From Nageia nagi (Eukaryota; Pinophyta), in NCBI GenBank assembly GCA_050084985.1, contig JBITNC010000001.1, forward strand, positions 215,698,001 to 215,762,000: 64,000 nt of DNA. The letters run 5' to 3'. The notes below the pieces were generated by a model that did no database searches, was not told where the DNA came from, and worked only from the letters and a program-made list of their open reading frames with translations. The stretch's first letter is position 1, and each line of letters starts with the position of its first letter. The position numbers were made by a program, and so were the translations under genes. Shown here one piece after another: positions 25,273-36,513 of this stretch.

Positions 25273-26860
25273 CCTTCAAGGATACATTCTTGTAAAATAG
25301 TGAATAAGTTTCATTTATGAATTAGGAGTATGGATGTACTAGGTTAAGATCAAAGGCATTAAGATAAATTTTTATGATATATCAAGTAAAATTAATTTTC
25401 TTATAAATTTAGTTTAAGACTATACTACATGAAAGGAATAGGATATCTCATAAAACATTTGCCAGGGTATAAATAATTTATCATTGGAAATTAAACATAT
25501 GATGAGATAATTCAATTAATAAATTAATCACTAATGGAATATCATAGGGTTAGATTCCTAAGATATAAATAAGTTTGATTCATCATGTTTTAATTGGAAT
25601 TAGTGATAACATATATAAGAAAAATAAGGTATGGTCTCATAACCATGGTTTATTACATTGAAAATAGATAGAATTGAAGTATTAAGATATGGATATACCT
25701 TATGTTGTTCAAAGGAAAACATAGCCAAGTATCACTTGATAACTAATTGAATAGAACTTTCAAAGATAGACTAGACAAACTATAGATATCCTTAGTTTAT
25801 TATAGGATAAAAAAAGATCCCTTAATTATGTTATACCACATTCTCTTTATAGTTGCTTTTCAAAACTTTTTATTATTCTCTAACTTGTGTGGTATTCTTT
25901 TTACATATATGAGATAGTACTCTTGATTGTTCTTTGATGTTTTTACAAATAAATTTGTTTGAAAATTTCTTGAGCATGTATGATTATGATAATTAATGTG
26001 ATAAGTGGGTTATTTGAAAAATAATCAATTATTAGTTGCTTTAAGCATGAAAACTAAAAATATAATGATTGATCCAGAACCAATTATCCTTGGGGATGAT
26101 ATTATGGGTATATTCTTACTCATAATCTCACTTTAAAATTTATTAAAGTAAAAAAACCACTTAGGGTATTATTTTAATACCCATGGCTTCCCAAGATATT
26201 GGAATGGTCATTTCAAACTCCATGGTGATTCTAACTAATAGATATGGGTAGGCTAGTGTGTCATATCCTTGACATGTTGTCAAATGAGGGTAGTATTCCA
26301 TAAAAATATGATTATTGGATGAGGGTAACTAGTATTAATACTAACTATAGTTTAGCAAAAAGGATTATGATAATTTTTTCATAGGTGATGATGCTTAGTT
26401 ATTTCATGTGGATGATTTCATAGGATAATCCATTTACACCTATGAATTAGAGGGTCATACATCAAGTGAATATGTTTAACATTATGGATGAGCATTCTCT
26501 TAGTTGATATGGGATCCAAGTAGAAAACCATAATGCCATGACCAAAACATCCATTACATAGTCCATGTATGAGAATGGTGGGGTCACCTATGTGGCATAT
26601 TCTAATGGGATGAGCATAGAGAAGTGAACACTAGAAAGTTTTCAATTAGAATTGATTATTCTAGATTCCATAAATCTTTTCATATGGATACTGGTAGCTA
26701 ACAAAATTGACATGCTCATGTGGATCACTTGTCCATTATTAGACCATTCAAGTGTTTCATTTTAAAAAATTTATGGATCTAAATTTTAAGGTTTGGGAAG
26801 TTGTAAATAAGGATTGCATTGGAGAAGCATTACTCAAAAGAAGGAGCAAGGAGTGCTACA
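25273..26860 (+). repeat. Element E 3' LTR, second part
   Basis: Matches the 5' LTR from about 10594 to 12408 with small gaps. A stretch present near 10950-11180 of the 5' copy is missing around 25630. It ends GGAGTGCTACA. CATGT follows, the right target site of E, where family A resumes. Confidence 0.85.
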
Positions 26861-28260
26861 CATGTATGCTAATAAATGAGCCATTGGTAGTTGATATGGG
26901 TAAAAGCATTCACATTTATTTAAATACTTCAAAAGTAAAATAAAGTATTAATCAATAAAATTCATTTGATGGTCAGTAGCATATTGATAATAGTTCATAA
27001 TCAAGAATGAATGCAACACCATAAGAAAAGGATTCTTGGGAATAAAGAGCTCACATGTTAGATGAATTAAATAAAGCTTCCTCATTGAAAGATTCATCCC
27101 AAGTAAAGTAAATGTATCATCTCAAAATGATGATGATAAAGAAAATAACAAATCATAAAGCATTTATCCAACAATAGTAAACTTGTTTGACTTAGATATA
27201 GGAACTATGATATTGATGATGTAATATATAATATTCCCTTTGTACAAGATATTGGATGACCTAATAAATCTCCTAATGTGGTGGGGCAATTGATACCATT
27301 AGAAAATGTTCCTAATCAAACATTATTTGTATATGTAGTTCTTATAAAACCAACTCTAATTTTGGTACTTAAACCTAATGAAGGTATATTTTGTAATACA
27401 TTATATTATCTATCAAATTTTGAACAATCCTTTTTCCAAATATATTTTCACAAATGTCAATGAAAAGGATAGGGTTTAGGTCAATATAAATAAGGACCTA
27501 GATATAAAATTGATATTTTATTATAAATTACCAACTAATAAAACAAAATTAGGATATAAAGGAAAGAATAAAAAAGATTATAATATAGTAATGGTTGAGT
27601 TAGAACTAAAAAATATGGGATATGAGGATCTACTTTAGGACTTTGAATGGATGACTAATCAAAGTGTAGCAAAATTAGAAATATGAATACCTAAAAATCT
27701 ATTTTCTAATATTGTTTCAATAAATATGGTTCATATTGAAGAAATATCTAATGAAAAATTAGGATAAATATCTTTTGATTGATTTGTATGTGAAGACTTT
27801 GAATAATTAAGTTCAATAGATTCAGAGTTATCTGTAATAAACTTTATTGTTAATGAAGATATAATAGATTTTTGTTCTCATTTCAAGGAATCCAATAATA
27901 CAAGAATTTAAAGATATAAATATTATATTCCAAATATTTTAACCTATTATAAATACAACTTTAATTAAATAAATTTTATGTCAAGATGAGCAATATAATC
28001 TAGATGATAAAAATTAGAATCTAGTACCCAGCAAAATGGAGGAGGGGTCCCACATGTGGATTGAAGAAATAATTGATTTAGATTTAAGTTATGATCCTAA
28101 TAATACTAATATTATTCAATTAGGAAAATTCTTAAATGAAGAATAGAAATAAAATTTTATATCCATTTATAAATAAAAATAAAAATTATTTGCATGGTCA
28201 TATGTGGATATACCTACATTGGATTTGAACTTAGTAGTCCATAAATTAGGTCTTAAGGAA
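26861..28260 (+). pseudogene. Family A protease-RT spacer
   Basis: Continues the pol frame of A after element E. It has open stretches of 60-75 codons (26752-26943 starts in E; 27278-27463) and an acidic segment but no recognised domain. It corresponds to the long linker between protease and RT usual in Tat-like elements. Confidence 0.5.
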
Positions 28261-29100
28261 GATGCTAAGCTTGTGAAGCAAAATTTACAAAATATGAGTC
28301 CTACAATAGAATTAATGGTAAAAGAAGAGTTACAAAATCTATTAGAGGTGAAGTTTATTCAACCAATTGATTATTCTCATTAGATCTCCAACATAATTCC
28401 AATTAAAAAACTTAATGGTAAGATTCATGTTTGTACAAATTTAAGAGATATGAATAAAGAATGTACAAAATATGATTTTCCAATTTTGAATATTGATAAT
28501 TTTATTTATGATATTGTTGGACATGAAATGCTTTTTTTCATGGATAGATTCTTTGCTTATAATCAAATAAAAGTAGCTATAGAAGATCAACATAAAATAG
28601 CATTTACAACACCTTTAGGAATATTATGTTACAAAGTAATGCCTTTTATTTGAAAAATATTGGGGTAACTTATCAAAGATAAGTAACATATATCTTTCAT
28701 GACTATATGCATGATATTGTGGAAGATTATGTAGATGATTTATTGGCTAAATTTAAGACTAGAGAAGAGCATCTAGAGATACTTATAAAAATATTTGATA
28801 TGTTACTAGAATATAATGTTAGATTGAATCCAAATAAATGTATATTTGGAGTTATTTTAGAAAATTTACTAGGTTTTATTATGTCAATATGAGGAATTGA
28901 AGTAGATTTTAATAAAATCAAAGCTATAGTAAATATGCCTCCACCTTCAAATATAAAACAATTACAAAGTTTGCAAGGAAAGTTACAATCTATAAGGTGC
29001 TTTATATCAAAATTATTTGATAAGTACAAATATTTTAATAAATTATTAAAAAAGGGAATCATATTTCACTAGGGTAAAGAACAATAATAAGTATTTAAGG
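28261..29100 (+). pseudogene. pol (RT): Family A reverse transcriptase
   Basis: RNA-dependent DNA polymerase of the Ty3/gypsy type. Domain order is clear: an RT entry with MVKEELQNLLE (about 28315) and IQPIDYS, then a Leu-Asn-Gly-Lys-Ile-His-Val-Cys segment and NLRDMNKEC (28400-28470), a fingers/palm stretch FFMDRFFAYNQIK (about 28530-28575) and FTTPLG. After a short deletion/frameshift near 28650, VEDYVDDLLAKF keeps the catalytic YVDD at 28728-28739. The thumb follows with LNPNKC and PPPSNIKQLQSLQGK. Two or three nonsense changes and a frameshift inactivate it. It is the best preserved RT in the window and fits the Tat lineage. Confidence 0.85.
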
Positions 29101-30060
29101 AAATAAAATGCTATCATTTATCACTACTAGTTTTGATTCCTTGTAGAGAAGGGGAACCATTTTTACTTTCTTCATCAACCATAGAAGTTTCTTTAGCTAT
29201 AATTCTTGCTCAAAAGAATAAAAATAACAAATAATAAGCTATTCATTATATTATTTAAACTTTATTTGATTATGAGATAAGATATGTATACATGAAAAAG
29301 TTATGTTTGACAGTAGACTTTGCAACAAAGAAACTTAGACACTACATGCTTAATCATATAACTAATGTAATTTCTAAATCAGATACATTAAAATATATGA
29401 TGAATAAAAATTATAAGAATATAAGAACATCCAACTAGATTATTCATTTAACAAAATTTGATTTACAATTCATAAGTTAAAATCTATTATAGGATAAGTT
29501 ATAGTAGATTATCTTGCAAAATCACATTTTCAAGATAATAAACCCCTTGTAATTGAATTACCAAATGAGCATATTTTTCAACTAAATGAAATGGAAATTT
29601 GAGTTGACCCTAATTAAGAATGGAATATGGTAATCTACTTTGATGGTTCTTGAGGTGAACAAAGTGGAGGTTCTTGTATTGTATTTATTACACCATAAAG
29701 AGTACCAATACCATATTCTTTTAAACTTAATTTTCCATAAATAAATAATAATGTTGAATATGAAGATTTAATAGTAGCTATGAAGATTAAAATCAAATTG
29801 AAAATAAGAAAAGTAAATTTTATTGGTGATTCATTATTAATAGTAAATCAAGTTAAAGGAATTTTTTAATGTAAAGAATCATTGCTCCAAAAGTATAAGA
29901 AATTGGTAGATAATTATAATCATTCAAAAAATATGAAATATAGGTAATGCCTAGATAGACTAATAGGTTTATTGATGTTATGGTATCAATTGGCTCTTTG
30001 ATACAATAAGATCCTCATCGATGAGATATTCACATTGAAGTAATTCAAATCACATAATCT
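29101..30060 (+). pseudogene. pol (RH): Family A RNase H region
   Basis: About 29130-29350 resembles the connection/RNase H start. A second block at about 29620-29880 reads YFDGS, then a Gly-Gly-Ser-Cys-Ile-Val-Phe stretch, NNNVEYEDLIVAM and GDSLLIVNQV, the layout of an RNase H with Asp, Glu and Asp positions. Stops are frequent. Two RNase H-like blocks would match the dual RNase H described for Tat elements, but the first block is too decayed to be sure. Confidence 0.6.
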
Positions 30061-30063
30061 TTC

Positions 30064-30830
30064 TTGAAAATGAATGATGAAGCATATGAAATCCTAGACA
30101 TTACAATAGAGTATAAAAGCCTATGGCATATTCCATTAGTTAAATTTTTGAGGAATGAAGTTCTACCTCTAGATTTAACAAAATCAAATAAAAAAGCATT
30201 CAAGCTAAGAGCTTCTTACTATTGCATGCTAGGATATGTTTTATATCATAGAAATTTTTATAAAATATTGTTTAGGCATTTGGAGTGGGAAAACTCATAG
30301 ATTGCAATCTCATGTGCACATGATGGAATATGTGGAGGTCTCTTTAGTGGTCTCACTATCATGAAATGATTAATATGCATGGGATACTATTAGCCTATAA
30401 TGGAATGTGATTATGTCAAATATATCAAGAAATATTTTAAATATCAACAACATGTGAATCTAAATATTCACCCATCATAAGCTTTACAACCAATGCAATA
30501 ATTATGGCCATTTTCAAGGTGGGCATTAGACCTTATAGGACAAATATCTCCTATCTCATCAAGTAGGCATAAATTTGTACTCACAATAACAAAATATTTT
30601 ACAAAATGGGTTGAGGCTATTCCTATGATTTCCACTAAAGGTCCAAAAATAGTAGAATTCATAAAATATCATATCATATGTCATTTTGAAATTCCTACCC
30701 AAAATGTGATAGATAATGGAAAGAATTTTAAGAATAAAGAGGTATTATATTTATGTAAAGGATATCATATTAGGATTAGCTTCTCAATTTTATTACACAA
30801 ATCAAGATTTTATGGATAGATATAGAGGAG
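30064..30830 (+). pseudogene. pol (INT): Family A integrase, truncated
   Basis: A 78-codon opening (30064-30300) is followed by an integrase zinc-binding region with AHDGICGG, a GYY motif and a Lys-Lys-Tyr-Phe-Lys-Tyr-Gln-Gln segment, where the HHCC cysteines have become Tyr. The catalytic core follows (YFTKWVEAIP; VIDNGKNF at about 30705). The first catalytic Asp is replaced, the second kept, and the Glu part is lost because the reading stops near 30830. The C-terminal domain is absent. Confidence 0.75.
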
Positions 30831-30986
30831 ATATCTACATGACATTATTATGAAAACATCATTCTACATTTATTGCCCATTTCCTTGCTTTGCCAAGAGA
30901 AATGCAAAAATTGATAATGATGAAGTATTATGAGAATTATACATCAAATGGATGGATATTAAAAATGGATGATTTAAAATTTATCC
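30831..30986. other. Family A tail, no feature seen
   Basis: Short AT-rich remnant between the broken integrase and the edge of unit X. Confidence 0.4.
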
Positions 30987-31298
30987 TTGAGATAGAAGCT
31001 TAGGAACAATGGATGTAATAAGAATCCAAAATGAGTTCACTTCATTTATTTCATTTACATTGGCTTATCAAAAATCTAAAATATTATTGAATTATGTTGA
31101 TCATGTTAACTTCAAATTTATGGGATATTTAATTTCTCAAATTGAATTTATTTATGAGCAATTCATGACCTATATCATCCCATATATCTCAAATAATGAA
31201 ATCATATATGATTATAGTTCATTATTTAGCAAAATTTGTTATGTACATAATCCTATTAATATGAAAGTATGATTCAAACAAATCACATAGCATATTAA

Positions 31299-31565
31299 TC
31301 AAAGAAAAAAAGTCAAAAGTAAAAATGTGAGATATCTTCCAATGTGTGTTGAGAGTGTGGGTATTATTTTAGTTGTTGAAAATCCAATCCCACAAGTCCT
31401 ATTACCACTCTCTTCATTACCATTGTATCTACTCATGTCATTGTATCCTACATACATACCATCATTTCTTAATATCACTAAGGTACATAATGAAGTTTCA
31501 TCTTTATCTACAGAACCAAAGAGAATTATTAGGAAGTTTAAGTCAAAACTAGCACCATCACCCAT
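31299..31565 (-). CDS. X ORF b (88 codons), unknown
   Basis: Open frame present in both X copies. The protein begins MGDGASFDLNFLIILF, is polar in the middle (an RNDGMYVGYNDMSRYNG segment) and has a hydrophobic end (LTFLLLTFFL). I do not recognise it. Upstream in frame a few Gly-rich codons precede the ATG, so it could be an exon of a larger gene. Between the two copies all five amino-acid differences come from base changes that alter the protein and no silent change was seen, so it has not been under visible constraint since duplication. The open frame on the other strand (31327-31626) is taken as a shadow. Confidence 0.3.
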   Translation of the reverse strand: MGDGASFDLNFLIILFGSVDKDETSLCTLVILRNDGMYVGYNDMSRYNGNEESGNRTCGIGFSTTKIIPTLSTHIGRYLTFLLLTFFL

Positions 31566-31914
31566 GATAATACCTCCACCACTTGTATTTTACTCCATTT
31601 ATTTTCATCGATCTATTCTTGGATGAGGTCCTATTCACCATTGATTTAGGCCACCATATTACTACTTCTTGAGTTGCAAACATTGGATTATTTACAAAAA
31701 ATATTTTTGGAGACACTACTCAAAAGTTTTATATAACTTTACATCATGCTAAAAAATAATAATAATAATAATAAAACAAAAAATAAAATAAAAATACAAA
31801 ATCAACTAAAAAGTAGAAAATATTAAAAATTCTCTTAAGTTTCTTTGCATGCTTTGTTATCAAATTCATACAAATAAAACCATATATAAATTATTTTTAA
31901 CCTTTTGATAGTTT

Positions 31915-32223
31915 CTAAATTCCATAATATAACATTGCAGGTAGGTTTTCACACATAGCATTATGAGTCACCCCCATTATGTTTTTGAACCTACTTATCA
32001 ATCTATATTGTATACTTTCCACGTACCACCCACCCATCAATTGGGAATTATCTTTGTCATATAATATGTGTTCACCATATATATTTGTTAGCCCACATGT
32101 AGATACATACCTCATCATAAAATGTGGATCTTGATCATTTTCATGAGTTACCTGATAGTATTCAACATAAAATCCTTTCCATGGAAATTTTTTCAAGTGC
32201 ACTTGGCATATCCAATTGACCAT
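31915..32223 (-). CDS. X ORF a (102 codons), unknown
   Basis: The better candidate gene of X. The protein starts MVNWICQVHLKKFPWKGF, continues with YYQVTHENDQDPHFMM and TCGLTNIYGEHILYD, and is rich in Trp, Tyr, His and Cys. Composition is unlike the retroelement frames around it. The right copy is 108 codons and extends past the point where this one stops. Six base differences separate the copies: four change the protein and two are silent. No family is recognised. It might be a fragment or exon of a captured host gene. Confidence 0.35.
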   Translation of the reverse strand: MVNWICQVHLKKFPWKGFYVEYYQVTHENDQDPHFMMRYVSTCGLTNIYGEHILYDKDNSQLMGGWYVESIQYRLISRFKNIMGVTHNAMCENLPAMLYYGI

Positions 32224-32776
32224 TTAGTGACTTAAATGGTTCTTTGTATGTGAGTTTTGTAATCAATCACAAACCATATCAAAGAACTTATTTCTTTTAT
32301 GATATACCTAACAAAGAGTTCCTCTAAAACCTCATTTGTTTACTCTCTAGACTATATTTCATATGGAGGATTTCAATCAATGCATGTGTTAACATATTCA
32401 TATGTCAACTCATTACATTTCTTGGGTCTCCATCATTACACCCCTGTGAGTCATTTGACACACTCACCATCACTCACATAGTGTTACAAAATATCTTTTA
32501 TTGGTATTTCATGTTTTCCTACATTATGACACATCAAAACTTTAAAAAATCAAAATATGCAAAAATCAAAAAATTATAAAATACAAAAATTATATATGTA
32601 TATATATATACACTTAGAAATTATATTTTTCAAGTGTCTTGGCTATTGGGTGTACTTTCTTATTTATCTATACCATATCCTTGAGTTCATTATATTTTTT
32701 CCATTAGTCTATTATCATAAAACTATTAAGTGTCAAACATAATGATCTTATTAACTTACTAATTTATATATAGAGA

Positions 32777-32950
32777 TTGACTCCACCAAGGTAAGATTAG
32801 AGTTTTTTAACCTTATGATCTAATTTTTTCAGAGTGGGATCTTGATATCTTCCCTCCATTTGAAATACAAGCTAGGTCCTAACTTACTATTTTTGAAAAG
32901 TAAAAAAGTGTATGGATGCTATATATTAGAATGATTAGCTCAAAAAAATA
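32777..32950. repeat. Direct repeat copy 1 (LTR-like)
   Basis: About 170 bp starting near GATTGACTCCACCAAGG, matching 33545-33720 at moderate identity (shared GATCTAATTTTTT and TAGGTCCTAACTTA phrases). The second copy lies at the start of the presumed family C LTR, so this may be a fragment of another C LTR. Confidence 0.5.
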
Positions 32951-33490
32951 TCAATAATAGACTAGGCATGATACCTCTATATGATTTGCAAAATTTTCAA
33001 GTTGTGTTTGATATTCCTTCATTGTTGATGTATGATAAAGTTTTGTAAGGGATCCTATAAAAGCCCCAAAATCACTTGGCCCAAATGTCACCAATAATTT
33101 TTTTTTTTAAGTTCCACCAATAAGGAGTCCCATTATATTTTTAAAACCATTGATATCATTAGCTAACCTCATGCTCCAAATGAAAAGAAGCAACATTGAC
33201 CTTCTAAACCTTAAGAATTTGATTCAATGTACAATATTATTTTGCTCTATAAATCTAGCTCATTGGATCATCTCCATCAAATCTAGGAAAATCTAGCTTA
33301 GTTATTTATGGAAGGCTTGAGGGCCTCCCATATACACTTATTGTACCTACATTTGAATATTATGCCTTAAATATTATTAAAAAATTATAGCTAGTGTAGT
33401 CTGGGATGAAATTGGTTATTGCATAGTTGTGTGAACTAAATTTTGTACTTGCAATAGAATAAAATTTAATGAATCCTATTTAATGCATAA
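32951..33490 (-). pseudogene. gag: Chromovirus (family B) gag fragment
   Basis: Reverse complement of about 59370-59830 at roughly 80% identity. It includes the segment before the gag core, a CTAGATTT(C/T)CCT region and the Ser-Phe-His-Leu-Glu-His motif. Only the 5' third of gag is present, so this is a broken remnant between two direct repeats. Confidence 0.65.
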
Positions 33491-33529
33491 TTTATTAAGC
33501 TTTTTTTTCAACTCAATGAATTTACCATA

Positions 33530-34455
33530 TGTCTCAAAAAGTACATTAGAGGTAGACTCCATCAAGGTGAGCTCAAAGCTGTTTTACCCCATGATCTAAT
33601 TTTTTTAGATTAGGGTCTTGAGATCTTCTTCACTCCATTTGAAACATAAGGTAGGTCCTAACTTATTATTTTTAGTAAAAAATATTTTTGGAAAATAAAA
33701 AAAATGTATGGGTACTATATGTTTATACCAAAAACTAATAAATGAATTATTAAATTAGGGTATATTATAGAATATTCAATTAACAATTAACCATACAATT
33801 ATGAAGATGAACAATACTAGTAGTCAAATTAACCTTAATTTATAAAAAATGAAAAATGAAAGATACAAACCTATGCTTTACCTATGATGATGATTGAAGG
33901 GGATATTCATATGAAAGGAGATGAATGAAGAGCCATCTAAATAACAAGACCACCAATCCAACCTCAACATAGTGACAATGCTAGGAACCTAGCGATCATG
34001 CTCATATAACTTTCCATTTTGACCTTGAATTAAACTCATTATCATTGTTAAATCTTTATTTGATAAAATATCATGCTTGGAGGTGTGGAAGATTATAGGA
34101 ATGTATAGCTTAGAGTATAACAATTTCTAGAATTGATAGGTGGTGTTAAGAAACATTGGTTAATAATGATACTATTAATTTCCACCTATCAAGGATTTAG
34201 GTTTATGCAAGATTAGATCAGTTGTATCATGAAGTTTTGATAATGCATGCCTCATCCACATCTATAGGCAACTAGTAGAGTGTCAAGGATCCTCCTTGGG
34301 CTTATTATGAGGCCAACTCACTTGTTACCATAAAACACAAAGGTAGATGAGAGTGCACATGGATAAAATCATTTATTTAATAATTTAAATAAATATTTTC
34401 AAATAACTAAAAAGGGGTATTTTAATAAATTAAAATTCCTTTTTAGGTGTTAACA
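33530..34455 (-). repeat. Family C 3' LTR
   Basis: In element sense it starts TGTTAACACCTAAAAAGG (right edge at 34455), with a polypurine tract directly before it. The other end is less sure. TGTCTCAAAAAG at 33530 gives a 926-bp LTR with a TG...CA frame. A short perfect hairpin GCTAGG-AA-CCTAGC is at 33980-33993. No second copy of this LTR occurs in the window. Confidence 0.6.
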
Positions 34456-34733
34456 TATGCCCCACTTTGAATATAATTTGATACTTTAAAAAAAGTGAAT
34501 CAATACATAATTCAAAGTATATTCAAGAAAAGAAAATAAAGGTGAGAGTAAAAGAGTACTTCTGATAAGGTGTCATATGGTGGTAGCTTCAGATGCCCCA
34601 ATTTTTTAGCTATCTTATGTCCCCTCTTTGACTTGGTTATGACATGATGGTCCTCTAATAATAGGATAAATCCAAGGTAAAGAATCATGAAACCTAAAAA
34701 GAGCTTAGATAAGAAATATTTTGCATATAAGAG
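34456..34733 (-). other. Family C polypurine tract and 3' internal region
   Basis: The - strand reads TTCAAAGTGGGGCATA just before the LTR (34456-34471), a polypurine tract. The rest to 34733 is non-coding and continues at 46108 on the other side of element D. Confidence 0.7.
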
Positions 34734-35582
34734 TGTTGCAATGAAAATAAAGCTGGAATGTAGAATAACATGAAATACAAATTATTCTTAAATCTTCACT
34801 GAACCTCAAATTATGTAAAATAAACAAACATGTTGTAATTGTAAATAGATATTGATTTTTAGCTCAAACTACAATTTGCCCTTGGAAGGGACTTTTACAA
34901 ATGTCATTTTCCAAAATAAGAGTATTAGATCTCCATTGTTTTTGATTTGCTTGCTTCTCTCCTTGATATGAACAACCTATAAATCCTACACACATGCAAA
35001 AGATAATAACATCAAAGCATCTATGTATGACATGTATTAAATTGAAGCTAGCATAAAACAATAAAAGGTATGAGCTCACAAGATTTTGGTAGCATTACCC
35101 TACTTCAAAATTGGGCCAAGATCCTCTTTTATTTGCTTTGTATTAGCTTGTATTTATAGATTTTGGATGGGATGTTCAAAGGCTGGTAAGAGGAAGTGAA
35201 AAGCCACCGTAGGTCGTAATTGACCCCCTATATCAACCTCATCTTGGAAAGTTGAAATGTTTCAACTTTATCTCACTATTTTGGTTTCTATTTGACTATT
35301 ACAGAGTCACCAGTGACTAGAAAATGGATGTCGGTGACTAGCTCAAAACACCGGCATCTGATTTGGGTCGCTGACGATTGGTTTTCCATTTTTATAACAA
35401 TGTTAAAATGACCACCAAATAGTCAATTTTTATTGAAAAGGGGTCATGTGACCACTCATTTTGCATGTACTTGATGAGAGCTATCCAATAATGGAGTTTT
35501 CAAGCTTATTTGAGGCTTGTATAAAGAGTTATGATTAGTTCAACATTTACTAGTTAAAAAGGGACATTTTTAGGTGTCTACA
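34734..35582 (-). repeat. Element D 3' LTR
   Basis: 849 bp. A - strand TATA box CTATAAATA lies at 35151-35159. The CpG-bearing block at 35330-35390 holds repeated GTGACT/GTCG motifs and is more diverged from the other LTR than the rest. Confidence 0.9.
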
Positions 35583-35600
35583 TTTTGCCCCTTTTTGAAT
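35583..35600 (-). promoter_or_regulatory. Polypurine tract of element D
   Basis: The - strand reads AATTCAAAAAGGGGCAAAA directly before the 3' LTR. Confidence 0.8.
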
Positions 35601-36219
35601 TATCAATCGAGAAATGCGGTTGATGATTTCAAAAATATAGGATGAGAAGATTTGTTGCTTGATTGCTTATTTTTTCTTTTTTATGATATAATTTTTGACT
35701 CAATTTCTTAGATGAATCAAAATTTTGATTTATCAAATTATGATAAAATGTGTTTTCATTTTACATTTGATGTAGTTTTGGAAACAAATTTGAATATACT
35801 TCAGAAGTGACTATTTTCGGTATGACAATGTGTTGATCTTGTGTGACAGTTGCATGACATTTCTATTATGTCATTTTACATGTCTAAGCACACATGTATC
35901 ATATAATTCCTCTTTAGTATATGAGTTGGATGGTGTTGTCCTTTGTCCCGACAACGGGGTTTCAAGATGATCTCCTGTAACAATGATACATCACATTTTA
36001 TCTCCTTTGATATTTGTAAATGTTAATGATATATTTTTAAAAATATCATCAAAATATTTTTTCATATAAAGCTTAAGATCTTTTGGTAGGATATAATTAT
36101 AGCTTCTCTAAATCAAGACTTGTTATTTATACATATTTCATCATCCGGTGTTGTCATGAGGATATCCCTTGCCATGGTTGAATATGATTTTTTTTTTTAA
36201 CTTTTGCAATTGATACATT

Positions 36220-36513
36220 TTGAAAATGATATTGTAATACATCAAAACTACACTTGTGTCAATCTCCATATTATGTACTATTTATGGTAGTTGCATGACA
36301 AGACTCTAGTTTGTCTCTGCATACCGAAGCGAGTATGTAATGGTAAGCTTATTTGATGTATACAATTTTGAGATAGTGATGTTGTATATCAAAACTTCAC
36401 TTGTGTTTATCCACATACTGTGTGTTGTTTATGGTAGTTGCATGACAAGACTCTAGTTTGTCTATGCATGCCGAAGCAAGTATGTGATAGGAAGCTTGTT
36501 TTGTATATACAAG
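36220..36513. repeat. 147-bp tandem duplication in D
   Basis: Two units offset by 147 bp share ATGGTAGTTGCATGACAAGA, then CTCTAGTTTGTCT and GCCGAAGC/ACCGAAGC. Identity is high in the core. Confidence 0.8.

Larger units (their letters stand above)
6804..26860 (+). mobile_element. Element E: giant-LTR, LARD-like element
   Basis: Starts TGTAACAACCC and ends GTGCTACA. The 5' LTR is 6804-12408 and the interior 12409-15326. The 3' LTR is 15327-17768 plus 25273-26860, interrupted by element F. A primer-binding site, a polypurine tract and a TATA box all fit + orientation. Flanking pentamers are CACCT (left) and CATGT (right), two mismatches, acceptable for an old insertion. Family A reading continues on both sides. 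The interior holds only a gag-like remnant. LTRs of several kb around a short interior without pol fit the LARD class (for example Sukkula of barley). Confidence 0.85.
1..30986 (+). mobile_element. Family A: old Tat-like Ty3/gypsy element, host of a nest
   Basis: This is the outermost element of the left half. Its gag-protease part is at about 169-1953 and 5300-6803, and its RT, RNase H and integrase are at about 26861-30830, all on the + strand and collinear once the two insertions are removed. Reading resumes across both insertion points. The gag line ending in a Ser-Ile-Pro-Tyr context at 1953 continues as Tyr-Thr-Leu after 5304. The CHHC gag finger, the RT and the integrase text fit the Tat lineage. 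The 5' LTR lies off the left edge and the 3' end is cut by unit X at 30987. Many in-frame stops show it is dead. Confidence 0.8.
30987..32776 (-). mobile_element. Unit X, left copy (unclassified 1.8 kb repeat)
   Basis: Reverse complement of 57553-59334. The match begins at TTGAGATAGAAGC and ends near TATATATAGAGA. Two compared parts differ at 6 of 309 and 7 of 267 positions. No LTR pair, terminal inverted repeat, poly(A) tail or clear target duplication was seen. In the orientation of its open frames (- strand here) it starts TCTCTATATATAA, which resembles the 5' end of plant Helitrons, but the 3' end ATCTCAA lacks the CTRR terminus. It could be a duplicated segment rather than a transposon. 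Confidence 0.6.

Noticed and set aside
30987-32776. Unit X as the 3' LTR of family A
   Set aside because: No TG...CA ends, no polypurine tract before it, and the second copy is inverted beside an unrelated element.
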